DNA from: Tannerella sp.
GTDB lineage: Bacteria; Bacteroidota; Bacteroidia; Bacteroidales; Tannerellaceae
NCBI GenBank assembly: GCA_031262895.1
Contig: JAISGW010000055.1
Coordinates: 1 to 5,308, forward strand
Direction: 5' to 3'
Length of the DNA stretch: 5,308 bases
This document shows positions 4,893-5,308 of this stretch, piece after piece (within the stretch, counting starts at the first letter, position 1; every line of letters starts with the position of its first letter). Position numbers and translations under genes: made by a program. Under the pieces are notes generated by a model. That model was not told where the DNA came from. It worked only from the letters and a program-made list of their open reading frames with translations, and made no database searches.

Positions 4893-5308
4893 TTACGCTC
4901 CGACGCGTCGGACGAAAGTCAGGAGGTAGAGCGTGCCGACGAAGATGACGGCCAAGGCGCCGACCTGACTGTGCAGGGCATCCGAAAGGACGCCCATCGC
5001 CAAAGGAAACAGCGCGCCGCCAATCAATCCCATAATCATCAGGCCCGAGACTTCGTTCTTCTTCTCCGGCAAATGCAAGAGGGCTTGCGCCACGACAATA
5101 GAGAAGATGTTCGAGTTGCCCAAGCCGACGAGTCCGATACAGGCATAGATGGGCCATCTCAGGTGCAGGAAGCACAAGCCCAGCACCCCGACCAGGATGC
5201 AAAGGACGCTGAGCAGGAAGACCGTCCGATGGGGAAACTTGGAGAGAATGAAGCTGCCCGACAAACAACCCAGCGTACGGAAGAGGAAGTAAACGCTGGT
5301 GGCGAATC
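4893..5308 (-). CDS. FucP/GluP-type sugar MFS transporter, C-terminal part only
   Basis: The minus-strand frame is open from the right edge to TAA at 4895-4893, giving 137 complete C-terminal codons; the N-terminal two-thirds lies outside the window. The fragment is hydrophobic with about four membrane segments: FLLSVLCILVGVLGLCFLHL, then IYACIGLVGLGNSNIFSIVV, then SGLMIMGLIGGALFPLAMGV, then GALAVIFVGTLYLLTF. The segment LVGLGNSNIFSIV..QALLHLPEKKNEVSGLMIMGLIGGALFPLAMG is characteristic of the FucP/GluP (glucose/galactose/fucose:H+ symporter) branch of the MFS, common in Bacteroidales. It probably imports a hexose or related sugar across the inner membrane by proton symport; which sugar cannot be read from this fragment. 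No sugar-catabolic gene is visible beside it here. The stop codon is followed after 10 bp by a long hairpin. No real start is in the window; TTG 5264 is an internal Leu codon. Confidence 0.9.
   Translation of the reverse strand, partial: FATSVYFLFRTLGCLSGSFILSKFPHRTVFLLSVLCILVGVLGLCFLHLRWPIYACIGLVGLGNSNIFSIVVAQALLHLPEKKNEVSGLMIMGLIGGALFPLAMGVLSDALHSQVGALAVIFVGTLYLLTFVRRVGA

Overview
The window looks like a chromosomal fragment of a Bacteroidales-type member of the Bacteroidota with a fairly GC-rich coding complement. Three things point there. The proteins read like Bacteroides/Parabacteroides/Alistipes-type orthologues (EF-P, RadC, a DUF59 protein ending in a VFEPEWNKDMM segment, a FucP-type sugar transporter). 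The genes lack clear Shine-Dalgarno sequences. Exact copies of the Bacteroidota -7 promoter motif TAnnTTTG stand in front of several transcription units. I cannot name the genus.

Layout, right to left, because every protein gene is on the minus strand. The right edge holds the C-terminal part of a FucP/GluP-type sugar MFS transporter (4893-5308, truncated by the window). Next comes a non-coding stretch of about 340 bp. It contains a 44-bp hairpin (4839-4882), a 41-bp tandem repeat array with inverted half-sites (4710-4839), a predicted minus-strand promoter (4669-4698), and a plus-strand tRNA-Arg(CCU) gene (4570-4641). A 12-TM-class polysaccharide/lipid flippase follows (3312-4553). Then comes a compact run: efp (2731-3294), radC (2041-2727), a DUF59 iron-sulfur assembly factor (1682-1999) and an lpxH-type lipid A phosphoesterase (954-1685). 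The left edge holds a secreted SH3b-NlpC/P60 peptidoglycan peptidase (1-922, truncated), which has its own predicted promoter.

efp-radC-DUF59-lpxH are spaced like one operon: tandem stops then an immediate start, a 41-bp gap, then an ATGA overlap. Three genes concern the cell envelope: the flippase, LpxH (lipid A) and the NlpC/P60 lipoprotein (peptidoglycan). The others are housekeeping genes for translation of difficult proline motifs, a RadC-family JAMM protein and Fe-S cluster delivery.

The protein genes are ordinary. The intergenic region 4641-4892 is the part worth a second look. Seven GGACACA/TGTGTCC half-sites alternate in orientation every 20-21 bp directly upstream of a predicted flippase promoter. 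The leader from that promoter would run antisense through the tRNA-Arg gene. A second oddity is the DUF59 gene, which has no usable ATG; its start region and the radC stop codon lie in a pair of short repeats that resemble motifs in the large intergenic array. I see no CRISPR array, insertion sequence, prophage or obvious new multi-gene system.
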